A stretch of DNA of 9,575 nucleotides from Acidaminococcaceae bacterium (GCA_022653215.1 JALCSJ010000083.1:1-9575), one strand, 5' to 3'; shown: positions 1-6,861, counted from the stretch's first letter. Numbers and translations: made by a program. Notes: generated from the letters alone by a model not told the origin.

Positions 1-1
1 C

Positions 2-619
2 ATTCCCGGCCGCAGATGGCCTGACAAGGCTAACTCAGCTTATGCTTATGGCGGTGTGAGCCTGGCCAAACAAACTGTGGCTAATTTGCTTCAGATACCT
101 ATTCACTACTATATGCTGGTTAACTGGCAGGGCTTTATTGAAGTAGTGGATATGATGGGCGGCGTGGATATGTATGTGGATCACAATATGAATTATGAAG
201 ATCCCTATGCCAATTTAAAAATCCACATTAAGCAAGGCTATCAACATTTGAACGGTAAACAATCCGGTGAATATGTACGGTTCAGACATGATGAATTGGG
301 TGATATTGGCCGTGTACAAAGGCAACAGAAATTCTTGAAGACTTTGGCCAGCCAGTTCTTTACCTTTAGCAACTTAGTAAAGACACCGGCCCTGATTCAA
401 ACTATGTTTAAATATGTGAGCACGGATATGGATGCCATGACTATGCTCAGAGCCGCTAACAGCTTTAGAATTTTTGGGGACAGCAGTCTACATTCAGAAA
501 TGCTTTTTGGTGATTTTAAGACAATACAAGAGATTAGTTATTGGCAGACTACACCCAGTCAAGTTGCGAAAACTTTGGACAAGTTAAAAATTCCTCACAA
601 GGAAATCAAAAAAATATAA
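2..619 (+). CDS. LytR-CpsA-Psr (LCP) family cell-wall ligase, 3' part
   Basis: The reading frame is open from base 2, so the gene begins before the window; the GTG at 56 is internal and not a start. The N-terminal visible residues read IPGRRWPDKANSAYAYGG, which matches the LCP core block 'IPG..DKIN.AYAYGG', followed by the typical 'Q.Y..VNW.GF...VD..GGVD' block and later 'VRFRH..LGDIGRVQRQQ', which carries the conserved arginines and RQQ that bind the polyprenyl-pyrophosphate substrate. LCP proteins transfer teichoic acids or other glycopolymers from a lipid carrier to peptidoglycan on the outer face of the membrane. The membrane anchor expected at the N-terminus lies outside the window. The stop is 16 bases before rsfS, with no terminator between, so the two are probably co-transcribed. 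The family call is secure; the polymer it attaches cannot be told. Confidence 0.9.
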   Translation: MPGRRWPDKANSAYAYGGVSLAKQTVANLLQIPIHYYMLVNWQGFIEVVDMMGGVDMYVDHNMNYEDPYANLKIHIKQGYQHLNGKQSGEYVRFRHDELGDIGRVQRQQKFLKTLASQFFTFSNLVKTPALIQTMFKYVSTDMDAMTMLRAANSFRIFGDSSLHSEMLFGDFKTIQEISYWQTTPSQVAKTLDKLKIPHKEIKKI

Positions 620-635
620 AGGAGTGGTTTATTAA

Positions 636-992
636 ATGACAGATATAAAAACACTGGCTAATAAAATTGCGGCAGCAGCTGCAGGGAAAAAGGCAACGGA
701 TATTCTCCTGCTTAATATGGAGGGTATTTCTCCCATGACAGATTATTTCATGATTTGTTCAGCCCGGAACACAACTCAGGTTCAGGCTATTGCTGATAAT
801 ATTGAAGAAGAACTGGCTAAGGAAAACTTAATGCCGGCTCATAAAGAAGGATATACAGAAGGCAGATGGATTCTTATGGATTATGGTGATGTAGTAGCTC
901 ATATTTTCCTGGAATCCGAGCGTGATTTCTATAATTTGGAACAATTATGGGCAGATGCACCTTCTGAGAATTATACGGAGACAGAAGAATAA
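636..992 (+). CDS. rsfS: Ribosomal silencing factor RsfS (YbeB/Iojap family)
   Basis: The 118-residue protein is full length for the family. It carries the RsfS signature 'DYFMICSARNTTQVQAIADN' at about residues 36-55 and 'EGRWILMDYGDVVAHIF' at about 75-91, ending in 'FYNLEQLW.DAP'. RsfS binds ribosomal protein uL14 on the large subunit and blocks joining with the small subunit, lowering translation when nutrients are short. The ATG is preceded by AAGGAG at 619-624, which supports this start. It lies between the LCP gene and a CvfB-like gene whose ATG begins 2 bases after its stop, so the three look like one operon. In many Bacillota rsfS follows nadD, yqeK and an LCP gene; the first two would lie upstream of the window. 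Confidence 0.96.
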   Translation: MTDIKTLANKIAAAAAGKKATDILLLNMEGISPMTDYFMICSARNTTQVQAIADNIEEELAKENLMPAHKEGYTEGRWILMDYGDVVAHIFLESERDFYNLEQLWADAPSENYTETEE

Positions 993-994
993 TT

Positions 995-1891
995 ATGCTG
1001 GAAAAGGAAAAGAAAATAAGGGAAGTTAAAACCGTAGGTACCCACAGAGTTGGTGATGTCTGCGAGCTGACAGTAGTCAGACAAAATGAGATGGGCGCAT
1101 TTCTGGATGCGGGGACAGGAGATACCGGAGACGATATTTTGCTGCACAAACTGCAGCAGACGGAACCGGTGAAAATCGGCGATAAGGTAAAAGTGTATCT
1201 GTACTTGGATCCCCATGGCCGTATGACAGCCAGCCAGAAACTGCCGAAGATGCAGGAAGGCCAGTTGGGTTATGTGAAGGTTATTTCTGTAACTAAACAG
1301 GGTGGTTTCGTGGATATCGGGGCAGAACGTGGTATATTTTTGCCCTATAGCGAAATGCGGGGTCACGTTTCACCTGACCAATTAATCTGGGTGAAACTGT
1401 ATCGTGATAAAAGCGGACGCCAGGCTGTGACTATGGATGTTCACGAAGACATGGTCCGGGCCAGTGTGCCGGCAAAAGATGTGAAAAAAGGGGATACTCT
1501 GACAGGTATTATTTATAATATTTTACCGGAAGGGTTTTTCCTGCTTACTAAAGAAAGATATATAGCATTCATGCACAGAAGCGAGGTGCCCGGGGGCCGG
1601 CTGGATTTTGGACAGCAGGTTACGGGTAGGGTGACTTTTGTGAGAGAGGACGGCAGGGTTGACCTGTCCATGCGGCAGCTCAAAGAAAAGGCTAGAATTA
1701 CTGATGCAGATACGATTCTGTCCCTTCTGGAGAAACGGCAGGGGACTATGCCCTATGGAGATTCTACTCCTGCGGAAATCATTAAAGACGTCTTCGGTAT
1801 TTCCAAGGCCGCTTTTAAACGGGCTTTGGGCAAGCTTATGAAAGACGGAAAGATTGTCCAGGCAGATGGCTGGACAAGTTTGAAAAAATAA
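995..1891 (+). CDS. cvfB: CvfB/YitL-like S1 RNA-binding protein with C-terminal winged helix
   Basis: The 298-residue protein has three successive S1-like beta-barrel modules at about residues 18-82, 89-149 and 165-228. The second holds a classic S1 core, 'GYVKVISVTKQGGFVDIG', and the third ends in 'GRVDLSMRQLKEK'. Residues about 236-298 form a winged helix with 'PAEIIKDVFGISKAAFKRAL', as in CvfB/YitL. Family members bind RNA in the cytoplasm and affect virulence-factor expression in Staphylococcus; the target here is unknown. The ATG follows the rsfS stop by 2 bases and has only a weak, distant GGAG (977-980), so translation is probably coupled to rsfS. No terminator is seen after it; the ilvD leader promoter begins 18 bases downstream. 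The architecture is clear; the symbol is by family resemblance. Confidence 0.88.
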   Translation: MLEKEKKIREVKTVGTHRVGDVCELTVVRQNEMGAFLDAGTGDTGDDILLHKLQQTEPVKIGDKVKVYLYLDPHGRMTASQKLPKMQEGQLGYVKVISVTKQGGFVDIGAERGIFLPYSEMRGHVSPDQLIWVKLYRDKSGRQAVTMDVHEDMVRASVPAKDVKKGDTLTGIIYNILPEGFFLLTKERYIAFMHRSEVPGGRLDFGQQVTGRVTFVREDGRVDLSMRQLKEKARITDADTILSLLEKRQGTMPYGDSTPAEIIKDVFGISKAAFKRALGKLMKDGKIVQADGWTSLKK

Positions 1892-1909
1892 AAACATTTA
1901 AAAAAATAC

Positions 1910-1938
1910 TTGACAAAAGTAATTGGCGAATGTAGAAT
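1910..1938 (+). promoter_or_regulatory. Sigma-A-type promoter of the T-box leader/ilvD
   Basis: A perfect -35 box TTGACA (1910-1915) is followed after 17 bases by TAGAAT (1933-1938), one mismatch from consensus. Transcription would begin near 1945, about 30 bases before the first T-box aptamer and roughly 500 bases before ilvD. The placement just after the cvfB stop gives ilvD its own promoter. Confidence 0.85.
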
Positions 1939-1972
1939 AAGCACATACTTTGTAAACACAATAGCAAATAAA

Positions 1973-2140
1973 AAATCTTGTGACGGGAAAGAGTAACACG
2001 TTCTGATAGTTTCAGAGAGCCGGCGGCTGGTGCGAGCCGGTAGTGAAGGACATGTGAAAATCCTCCCTGAAGAGTGATGCCGAAAAATATTAAGCATCAA
2101 CGGTTGTTCCACGTTAAAGGAAACGCGTATGTTAGTACGT
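1973..2140 (+). repeat. T-box aptamer copy 1 (Ile specifier), lacking antiterminator and terminator
   Basis: This is the first of two tandem copies spaced about 178 bases apart. The conserved blocks (base of stem I, apical loop, specifier loop, stem II loop, IIA/B) are almost identical to copy 2. The middle of stem I differs on both strands. After GTTAGTACGT it runs through a small hairpin (CAAGA/TCTTG, 2144-2158) straight into copy 2, with no AGGGTGG and no terminator. Confidence 0.85.
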
Positions 2141-2150
2141 TGGCAAGAGT

Positions 2151-2319
2151 AAATCTTGTGACGGGAATAAAGTAAGAGGCTCAACTAATTTTCAGAGAGC
2201 CGGCGGTTGGTGCAAGCCGGTAATAGCTGACCTGTGAAACTCCTCCCCGAAGAGTGACGCCGAAAATATTAAGTGTCAACGAGTGTTCCACGTTAAAGGA
2301 AACGCGTATGTTAGTACGT
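2151..2319 (+). repeat. T-box aptamer copy 2 (Leu specifier)
   Basis: Second tandem copy of stem I, stem II and IIA/B. In the middle of stem I, AGG (2177-2179) can pair with CCT (2231-2233) and TCA (2181-2183) with TGA (2228-2230), a pairing different in sequence from copy 1. It is the copy attached to stem III, the T-box and the terminator. Confidence 0.85.
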
Positions 2320-2373
2320 AGCAAAGAGCCTGATAGTAGTTTATCAGGAACTAGGGTGGTATCGCGGAAATCT

Positions 2374-2406
2374 ATCCGTCCCTTATTTAGGGGACGGATT
2401 TTTTTT
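2374..2406 (+). terminator. Regulated intrinsic terminator of the T-box leader
   Basis: The stem ATCCGTCCC (2374-2382) pairs with GGGACGGAT (2391-2399) around a TTATTTAG loop and is followed by eight T. The 5' arm can instead pair with the T-box: CCG (2376-2378) with CGG and CCCT (2380-2383) with AGGG (2353-2356). This is the usual terminator/antiterminator switch. Confidence 0.92.
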
Positions 2407-2443
2407 ATCTAAATTCAGTTATATAAAGAGAGGGAGTATTAAA

Positions 2444-4099
2444 ATGCGTAGTGATGTTGTAAAAAAAGGAATTACTCGTACAGCACATCGTTCTTTGTTT
2501 CATGCTATGGGTTACACTGATGAGGAATTGGAGAGACCTCTTATTGGGGTGGTCAATGCCTTTAATGAAATTATACCGGGTCACATTCATTTGCGGGAAA
2601 TAGCTCAGGCAGTAAAAATGGGTATCGCTGAAGCAGGTGGTACACCTATTGAGTTTCCGGCTATTGGTATTTGCGATGGTATTGCCATGGGACATGAAGG
2701 CATGAAATATCCTTTGGCTAGTCGTGAACTGATTTGTGATTCTATTGAGGCCATGGCTAATGCTCATGCTTTCGACGGATTGGTCATGATTCCCAACTGC
2801 GATAAAATCGTACCTGGCATGCTTATGGCAGCAGGACGGGTGAACATTCCGACCGTTGTTGTCAGCGGCGGACCAATGCTGGCAGGCCGTTATCAAGGCA
2901 AAAACATTAGTGTCAGCACCATGTTTGAAGCAGCCGGCAAAGTAAAAGCAGGGCTAATGACTCCGGAAACCATGCACAAGCTGGAAGAATGTACGGCCTG
3001 CCCCAGCTGCGGTTCCTGTTCAGGACTGTTTACTGCTAACACCATGAACTGTATGACTGAGGTTTTGGGTATGGGACTTCCCGGCAACGGAACAATTCCT
3101 GCAGCTTACACCGGTGCCCGCCATATTTTAGCCAAGCGTGCCGGAGCAGTAATTATGGACCTGGTGAAAAAAGACATAAAGCCAAGAGATATTATGACTA
3201 TGGAATCTTTTGAAAATGCTATTGCGGTAGATATGGCAATCGGTGGTTCGACCAATACGGTTCTCCATTTGCCGGCTATTGCGTACGAAGCGGGACTGAA
3301 CCTGCCTTTGGAGAAATTTGACGAGGTCAGCAAAAAGGCAGCTTACATTTGCAAGATGAGCCCCGGCGGTTCCTATCATATGCAGGACTTGAACGAGGCA
3401 GGGGGCATTTGCGCAGTCATGAAAGAATTGACTAAGCTGGGAATTATTCACACCGATGCCCAGACCATTACAGGTACTGTGGAAGACAGAATTAAAGACG
3501 CCGTTGTGGAACGCAGAGACGTTATTCACGATGTGAAGGATGCTTACATGCATAAAGGTGGGATTGCTATCCTAAAAGGCAATTTGGCACCTGATGGCTC
3601 AGTTATTAAAGAAAGTGCTGTTGATGCAGATCTCCTCCATTATGAAGGGGTAGCCAAGTGCTATAACTCCGAAGAAACTGCCATTGATGCTATTATGGGC
3701 GGCGAGATTAAAGAAGGGGATGTAGTAGTAATTCGCTACGAGGGTCCTAAAGGCGGACCGGGGATGCGGGAAATGCTCAATCCTACGGCAGTTATTACCG
3801 GTATGGGACTTAAGGTTGCTCTTTTAACAGACGGTCGTTTCAGCGGTGCCAGCCGCGGTGCCTGCGTTGGTCATATTTCTCCCGAAGCTATGGAAGGCGG
3901 TCCTATTGCCTTGATTAAGAACGGCGACAAAATCAATATTGATATTCCCGGCCGCAAGCTGGAGCTGGAGATTTCCGATGAAGAAATGGCCAAACGCAAA
4001 GCAGCCTGGACAAAACCGGAACCTAAGGTGAAGACAGGATATTTATCCAGATATGCCAGAATGGTAACATCTGCTAATACAGGTGCTGTGTTGAAGTAA
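2444..4099 (+). CDS. ilvD: Dihydroxy-acid dehydratase
   Basis: This 551-residue enzyme of normal length converts 2,3-dihydroxy-isovalerate and 2,3-dihydroxy-3-methylvalerate to the 2-keto acids that become valine, leucine, isoleucine and pantothenate. Signatures seen are 'GICDGIAMGHEGM' (75-87), 'PNCDKIVPGM' (117-126; Cys119 and the metal-site Asp-Lys), 'CTACPSCGSCSG' (183-194; Cys192) and 'DGRFSGASRG' (463-472). The Cys119-Cys192 spacing of 73 fits the cluster ligands of the family. At the position where [2Fe-2S]-type enzymes have a third cysteine ('PC'), this protein has 'IPGHIHL' with Gly46, as in the E. coli [4Fe-4S] enzyme, so an oxygen-labile [4Fe-4S] cluster is inferred. The RBS AGGGAG (2431-2436) supports the ATG. 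Expression is under the T-box leader upstream. A BASS transporter gene follows. Confidence 0.98.
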   Translation: MRSDVVKKGITRTAHRSLFHAMGYTDEELERPLIGVVNAFNEIIPGHIHLREIAQAVKMGIAEAGGTPIEFPAIGICDGIAMGHEGMKYPLASRELICDSIEAMANAHAFDGLVMIPNCDKIVPGMLMAAGRVNIPTVVVSGGPMLAGRYQGKNISVSTMFEAAGKVKAGLMTPETMHKLEECTACPSCGSCSGLFTANTMNCMTEVLGMGLPGNGTIPAAYTGARHILAKRAGAVIMDLVKKDIKPRDIMTMESFENAIAVDMAIGGSTNTVLHLPAIAYEAGLNLPLEKFDEVSKKAAYICKMSPGGSYHMQDLNEAGGICAVMKELTKLGIIHTDAQTITGTVEDRIKDAVVERRDVIHDVKDAYMHKGGIAILKGNLAPDGSVIKESAVDADLLHYEGVAKCYNSEETAIDAIMGGEIKEGDVVVIRYEGPKGGPGMREMLNPTAVITGMGLKVALLTDGRFSGASRGACVGHISPEAMEGGPIALIKNGDKINIDIPGRKLELEISDEEMAKRKAAWTKPEPKVKTGYLSRYARMVTSANTGAVLK

Positions 4100-4110
4100 A
4101 AACAAAAAAA

Positions 4111-4149
4111 CCGTCCCAAGGGAAAAACGGAGCAGTGTCCTTGGGATGG
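4111..4149. repeat. Inverted repeat between ilvD and the BASS transporter gene
   Basis: CCGTCCCAAGG (4111-4121) pairs with CCTTGGGATGG (4139-4149), 11 bp with one G-U, around a 17-base loop. No T run follows on the plus strand, so it is a poor plus-strand terminator. A run of A (4104-4110) precedes it, so on the minus strand it would look like an intrinsic terminator, although no minus-strand gene is known to read into it. It may act as an mRNA stabilising or processing hairpin. Confidence 0.6.
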
Positions 4150-4199
4150 AGCAGGTAAGAAGAGCAAGACTAAAAAATAATGAAGGGGAGTTGTTTACA

Positions 4200-5216
4200 A
4201 TGAAAAAGTTTTGTGCCTTAATCGGTAAATATTTCGGCGTTTTAGCAATAGTATTTCTTGTGTTAGGCATGACCACACCCGGCAGTTTCAAATGGGTAGT
4301 GGGAAAAGTTGGGGGAGTTTCTGTTTTAAGTACTTTATTGGGAGTTGTAATGTTTGGCATGGGGACTACTTTGAGCCTCAATGATTTTGCTGTTGTGTTC
4401 AAGCGTCCTAAAGACGTTTTATGCGGTGCTTGCGCGCAGTATTTTGTAATGCCTTTCCTAGCCTGGGCATTGTGCCGTGTTTTCCAGCTGGAGCCCGGTT
4501 TGGCGGTTGGTGTTATCCTGGTTGGTACTTGTCCCGGTGGTACATCTTCCAATGTTATTACTTTCATGAGCAAAGGAGATTTGGCTTTATCAGTGGCTAT
4601 GACCTCTGTTTCCACTCTTTTGTCCCCGATTTTGACACCTCTTCTGACTTTCCTTTTAATTGGTCAACGTGTTAGTTTTGACCCGGTGGGTATGTTTATT
4701 TCTATTTTGCAAATCGTTATATTCCCCATTGCGTTGGGCTTGGCAGTTAAACAATTCCTGCCCAGATTAGCCCAAACGGCAACTGATTATCTGCCGGCTG
4801 TTTCTTCCATCGCAATTTCTCTGATCATTGCCGGTGTTATCGGCGCTAGCCGTGATGCTATCCTTGCCAGTTCCGGTATTATTATGCTGGTTGTTGTGCT
4901 TCACAACTGCTTGGGTTATGCTTTAGGTTTCTTGATTGGCCGTTTGACCGGCATGAGCTGGAAAAAGATGGTGGCTTTGTCTATCGAAGTTGGCATGCAA
5001 AATTCCGGCCTGGCAACAGGTTTGGCCAAGGCTCATTTTGCTGCTCTGCCTGTGGCAAGTGTTCCCGGTGCTGTATTCAGTGCCTGGCACAATATTTCCG
5101 GAGCAATGTTAGCTTACCTCTATGTAAACTTCTTGAACAAGCGCTTTGACCCTGAGTACGAAGAAGATAATGAGACAGCTCCTGTGGATGCTGTTCCCGC
5201 TTCCGGTACAAAATAA
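4200..5216 (+). CDS. BASS-family (bile acid:sodium symporter) transporter
   Basis: The 338-residue membrane protein is almost wholly hydrophobic, with around nine or ten predicted segments. The two family crossover motifs are clear: 'GTCPGGTSSN' (109-118), the broken helix in the core domain, and 'EVGMQNSGLATGLA' (263-276), whose Glu and Gln bind sodium in structural homologues. An upstream ATG at 4146 is in frame, but it lies inside a hairpin arm and has no RBS. The ATG at 4200 has AAGGGGAG (4183-4190) nine bases ahead and begins a typical MKKF... N-terminus. BASS proteins import bile acids, ketopantoate, pantothenate or pyruvate with sodium. Its place after ilvD, whose product 2-ketoisovalerate leads to ketopantoate, makes a PanS-like organic-acid role possible, but this is inference. 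The charged tail after about residue 315 is cytoplasmic or variable. Confidence 0.9.
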   Translation: MKKFCALIGKYFGVLAIVFLVLGMTTPGSFKWVVGKVGGVSVLSTLLGVVMFGMGTTLSLNDFAVVFKRPKDVLCGACAQYFVMPFLAWALCRVFQLEPGLAVGVILVGTCPGGTSSNVITFMSKGDLALSVAMTSVSTLLSPILTPLLTFLLIGQRVSFDPVGMFISILQIVIFPIALGLAVKQFLPRLAQTATDYLPAVSSIAISLIIAGVIGASRDAILASSGIIMLVVVLHNCLGYALGFLIGRLTGMSWKKMVALSIEVGMQNSGLATGLAKAHFAALPVASVPGAVFSAWHNISGAMLAYLYVNFLNKRFDPEYEEDNETAPVDAVPASGTK

Positions 5217-5258
5217 AGATATATTAAGAGCTAAGGGAGCACGATTAATTAAGTAAAA

Positions 5259-5310
5259 AAAGACTGTAACTCAATGACTTTTGTCATTAGGTTACAGTCT
5301 TTGTGTTTTA
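5259..5310. terminator. Strong, probably bidirectional terminator
   Basis: AAAGACTGTAAC (5259-5270) pairs with GTTACAGTCTTT (5291-5302), extended by an inner AATGAC/GTCATT stem around a TTTT loop. A TTTGTGTTTT tail serves the plus-strand transporter gene. On the minus strand the complement of the A run at 5254-5261 gives a T tail for the converging gene. Confidence 0.88.
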
Positions 5311-5318
5311 AATAATAT

Positions 5319-5351
5319 AGGCCGAGAGGAGCGTGCTTTTCTTTTCGGCCT
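5319..5351 (-). terminator. Hairpin just after the minus-strand phosphatase-rubrerythrin gene
   Basis: AGGCCGA (5319-5325) pairs with TCGGCCT (5345-5351), starting 7 bases past the minus-strand stop codon. The following minus-strand tail is only moderately T-rich (ATATTATTT), so it may be a weak terminator backed up by the hairpin at 5259-5310. Confidence 0.5.
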
Positions 5352-5357
5352 GTTGTC

Positions 5358-6626
5358 TTAATCTTTGGCAGGGCTGGCCGGTACCGGTGTGAAGATTTCA
5401 AAGTCCCTGGCGGGAACACCGCAAACGGGACAGCGGTCTTTTTTATCTGTCATCAGATAGCCGCAAACGGGACAAACGTAAAAAGTAGTTGCTTCAAAAG
5501 TATCCATATCAGCTGCTTGTCTTAAAAGTGCGGCATGCTCTTTTTCTGCTGCGGCAGCAGCACTATAGGCCTGCTCGGTTAAGGGCAGTTCCTTTTCTTG
5601 GGCATGATCACGGAGCATTTTATATTGGCGCTGATACTCAAAATCTTCCAAAGGAATAAAATCAGCAATAGTTTTCGAGAAAGGTTTGGCTCTGTCATAT
5701 ATTGCATAGAAATTCCTGGCATGACGATACTCAGATTCTCCCAAAGCACGGAACAGGTTTGCCACCTTAGTATACCCGCGCCGCTGAGCTCTTTCGGCAA
5801 ACATTAAGTATTTCAGATGAGCAAGGAGTTCGTCTTTTACTGTATCATAGAGTTTGCTGCGCATAATAGTGTCAGTATTTTCTTTGCTGTACATAGTATG
5901 ATTTAAGTCAATGATTTTATAAGCCAATTGGTTATTAGCATAAGTAAAGCGTACTACATGGTAGTTAACGTCTGCGGCCCGAATATCGGCAGAAACGTCT
6001 TCAATCATGGCTCCGCCTCCGCCTGTACAGATAAATGTTTTATCATCTACTGTGTCAATAAAGCGGGAATGTACATGACCGCAAATGAAATAGGCAATCT
6101 TATCTTTATGGTCATGGTAGGCTGCCTGCAACTTGGCAAATTCTTCCTGACTTACGGAATTTTTTGTATAATGATTGGGCAAAGGAATATGAAAAGCCAC
6201 GACTACGTTAACAACATCAGGTCTAGCCAATACTTTCTGCAACAGTGCCAAACCCTCCGGTTCAAATTTGCGCAGGGCATTATCTAAAACTACCACAGTA
6301 AAATATTTACCAATGAGAGCATAATTATGTCTGCCAAAATGGGCATCATATTCACCGGTATCGTGATTGCCCCGCAAAGCATAAACGGGATTTTGGGCAA
6401 TAATATTAGTCAGTTCTGTTACATCACGGTAAAAACGGTCAGTGCCCTGAGGCACGAAATCTCCTACCACCAAAGTGAACTTAGTGGAAGCACTGATGGC
6501 CAAGGCATGAGCATAAACTTCCATCATGGTAGTACCAAGTCCTTCACAACCCGGGTCACCGATAATGGTAAAACTTTGGGCAGTGCCAATATCATTAATT
6601 TCTTGCTGAATTTTTTGAATAGACAT
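5358..6626 (-). CDS. Fusion of metallophosphatase, rubrerythrin diiron domain and rubredoxin-like domain
   Basis: The 422-residue protein has three modules and no signal peptide or membrane segment. Residues about 15-245 are a calcineurin-like phosphatase with purple-acid-phosphatase-style motifs: GDPG (23-26), GDF (55-57), GNHD (86-89), AFH (144-146) and GHVH (183-186). Residues about 255-372 form a rubrerythrin-like four-helix bundle with apparent diiron ligands E266 (ExxxxxxY pattern), E299/H302, E327/E330 and E361/H364. Residues about 383-412 carry a rubredoxin-like knuckle, CPVC (385-388) and CPVC (399-402). Rubrerythrins reduce hydrogen peroxide in anaerobes with electrons from rubredoxin; the phosphatase substrate is unknown. 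RBS AGAGGTGA lies at 6631-6638. It is flanked by terminators and appears monocistronic. The domain calls are firm; the joint function is unknown. Confidence 0.9.
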   Translation of the reverse strand: MSIQKIQQEINDIGTAQSFTIIGDPGCEGLGTTMMEVYAHALAISASTKFTLVVGDFVPQGTDRFYRDVTELTNIIAQNPVYALRGNHDTGEYDAHFGRHNYALIGKYFTVVVLDNALRKFEPEGLALLQKVLARPDVVNVVVAFHIPLPNHYTKNSVSQEEFAKLQAAYHDHKDKIAYFICGHVHSRFIDTVDDKTFICTGGGGAMIEDVSADIRAADVNYHVVRFTYANNQLAYKIIDLNHTMYSKENTDTIMRSKLYDTVKDELLAHLKYLMFAERAQRRGYTKVANLFRALGESEYRHARNFYAIYDRAKPFSKTIADFIPLEDFEYQRQYKMLRDHAQEKELPLTEQAYSAAAAAEKEHAALLRQAADMDTFEATTFYVCPVCGYLMTDKKDRCPVCGVPARDFEIFTPVPASPAKD

Positions 6627-6646
6627 AAAATCACCTCTTTATGTTG

Positions 6647-6652
6647 ATTATA
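6647..6652 (-). promoter_or_regulatory. Possible -10 box of the phosphatase-rubrerythrin gene
   Basis: A perfect TATAAT on the minus strand lies about 20 bases ahead of the ATG. No good -35 is seen, and the leader would be only about 14 bases, leaving just enough room for the RBS. The assignment is tentative. Confidence 0.4.
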
Positions 6653-6694
6653 TAACAAATAGAGAAAAGGGGAAAGAGTATGTGTAAAGCAACA

Positions 6695-6725
6695 AAAAAC
6701 GCCAAGTCCTAAGACCTGGCGTTTT
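6695..6725 (-). terminator. Terminator of tRNA-Ala
   Basis: AACGCCAxGTC and GACxTGGCGTT form a stem with one mismatch and a CTAA loop. On the minus strand a run of T follows (complement of AAAAAA at 6694-6699). It lies 15 bases past the CCA end of the tRNA and separates it from the downstream minus-strand gene. Confidence 0.85.
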
Positions 6726-6739
6726 GCTATAATTAGAAT

Positions 6740-6815
<76 letters not shown>

Positions 6816-6833
6816 AAAATGTTACTTGCTAAT

Positions 6834-6861
6834 TTTATACGAAACAGGTATAGTTTGTCAA
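6834..6861 (-). promoter_or_regulatory. Promoter of tRNA-Ala
   Basis: On the minus strand TTGACA (6856-6861) is followed after 16 bases by TATAAA (6834-6839). The start would be near 6827, about 12 bases before the tRNA. Confidence 0.8.

Larger units (their letters stand above)
1973..2410 (+). promoter_or_regulatory. T-box leader of ilvD with two specifier arms (Ile ATC, Leu CTC) and one antiterminator
   Basis: The untranslated leader controls ilvD by sensing uncharged tRNA. Two tandem copies of the T-box 5' part are present (1973-2140 and 2151-2319). Each has the stem I base GACGGGA, the AGAGAG bulge, the apical GCCGGCGG.TGGTG motif, a specifier loop 'GTGAAaNTCCTCCC', a stem II with its own pairing (GATGC/GCATC in the first, GACGC/GTGTC in the second) and an identical IIA/B segment ending GTTAGTACGT. 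The specifier reads ATC at 2060-2062 and CTC at 2240-2242. Only the second copy continues into stem III (CCTGATA/TATCAGG), the T-box AGGGTGGTATCGCGG (2353-2367) and the terminator. Uncharged tRNA should pair at the TGGT (2357-2360) and favour the antiterminator. The codon register is inferred from the ilvD context. Confidence 0.93.

Noticed and set aside
1753..2184. Minus-strand open frame spanning the end of the S1 gene and the T-box leader
   Set aside because: It overlaps a well-supported gene and structured RNA, has no RBS or promoter, and its translation has no recognisable domain.
3106..3553. Minus-strand open frames inside ilvD
   Set aside because: They are shadows of a strongly coding plus-strand gene, with no RBS and no known motifs.
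4146..4199. Upstream in-frame ATG as the start of the BASS transporter
   Set aside because: It lies in a hairpin arm, has no RBS and would add a charged stretch atypical of the family; the ATG at 4200 has a strong RBS.
6549..6557. Loss of the DxH motif in the phosphatase domain of the minus-strand fusion, suggesting an inactive enzyme
   Set aside because: The GDPG motif is the normal first motif of purple-acid-phosphatase-like enzymes, and the other metal motifs are present.
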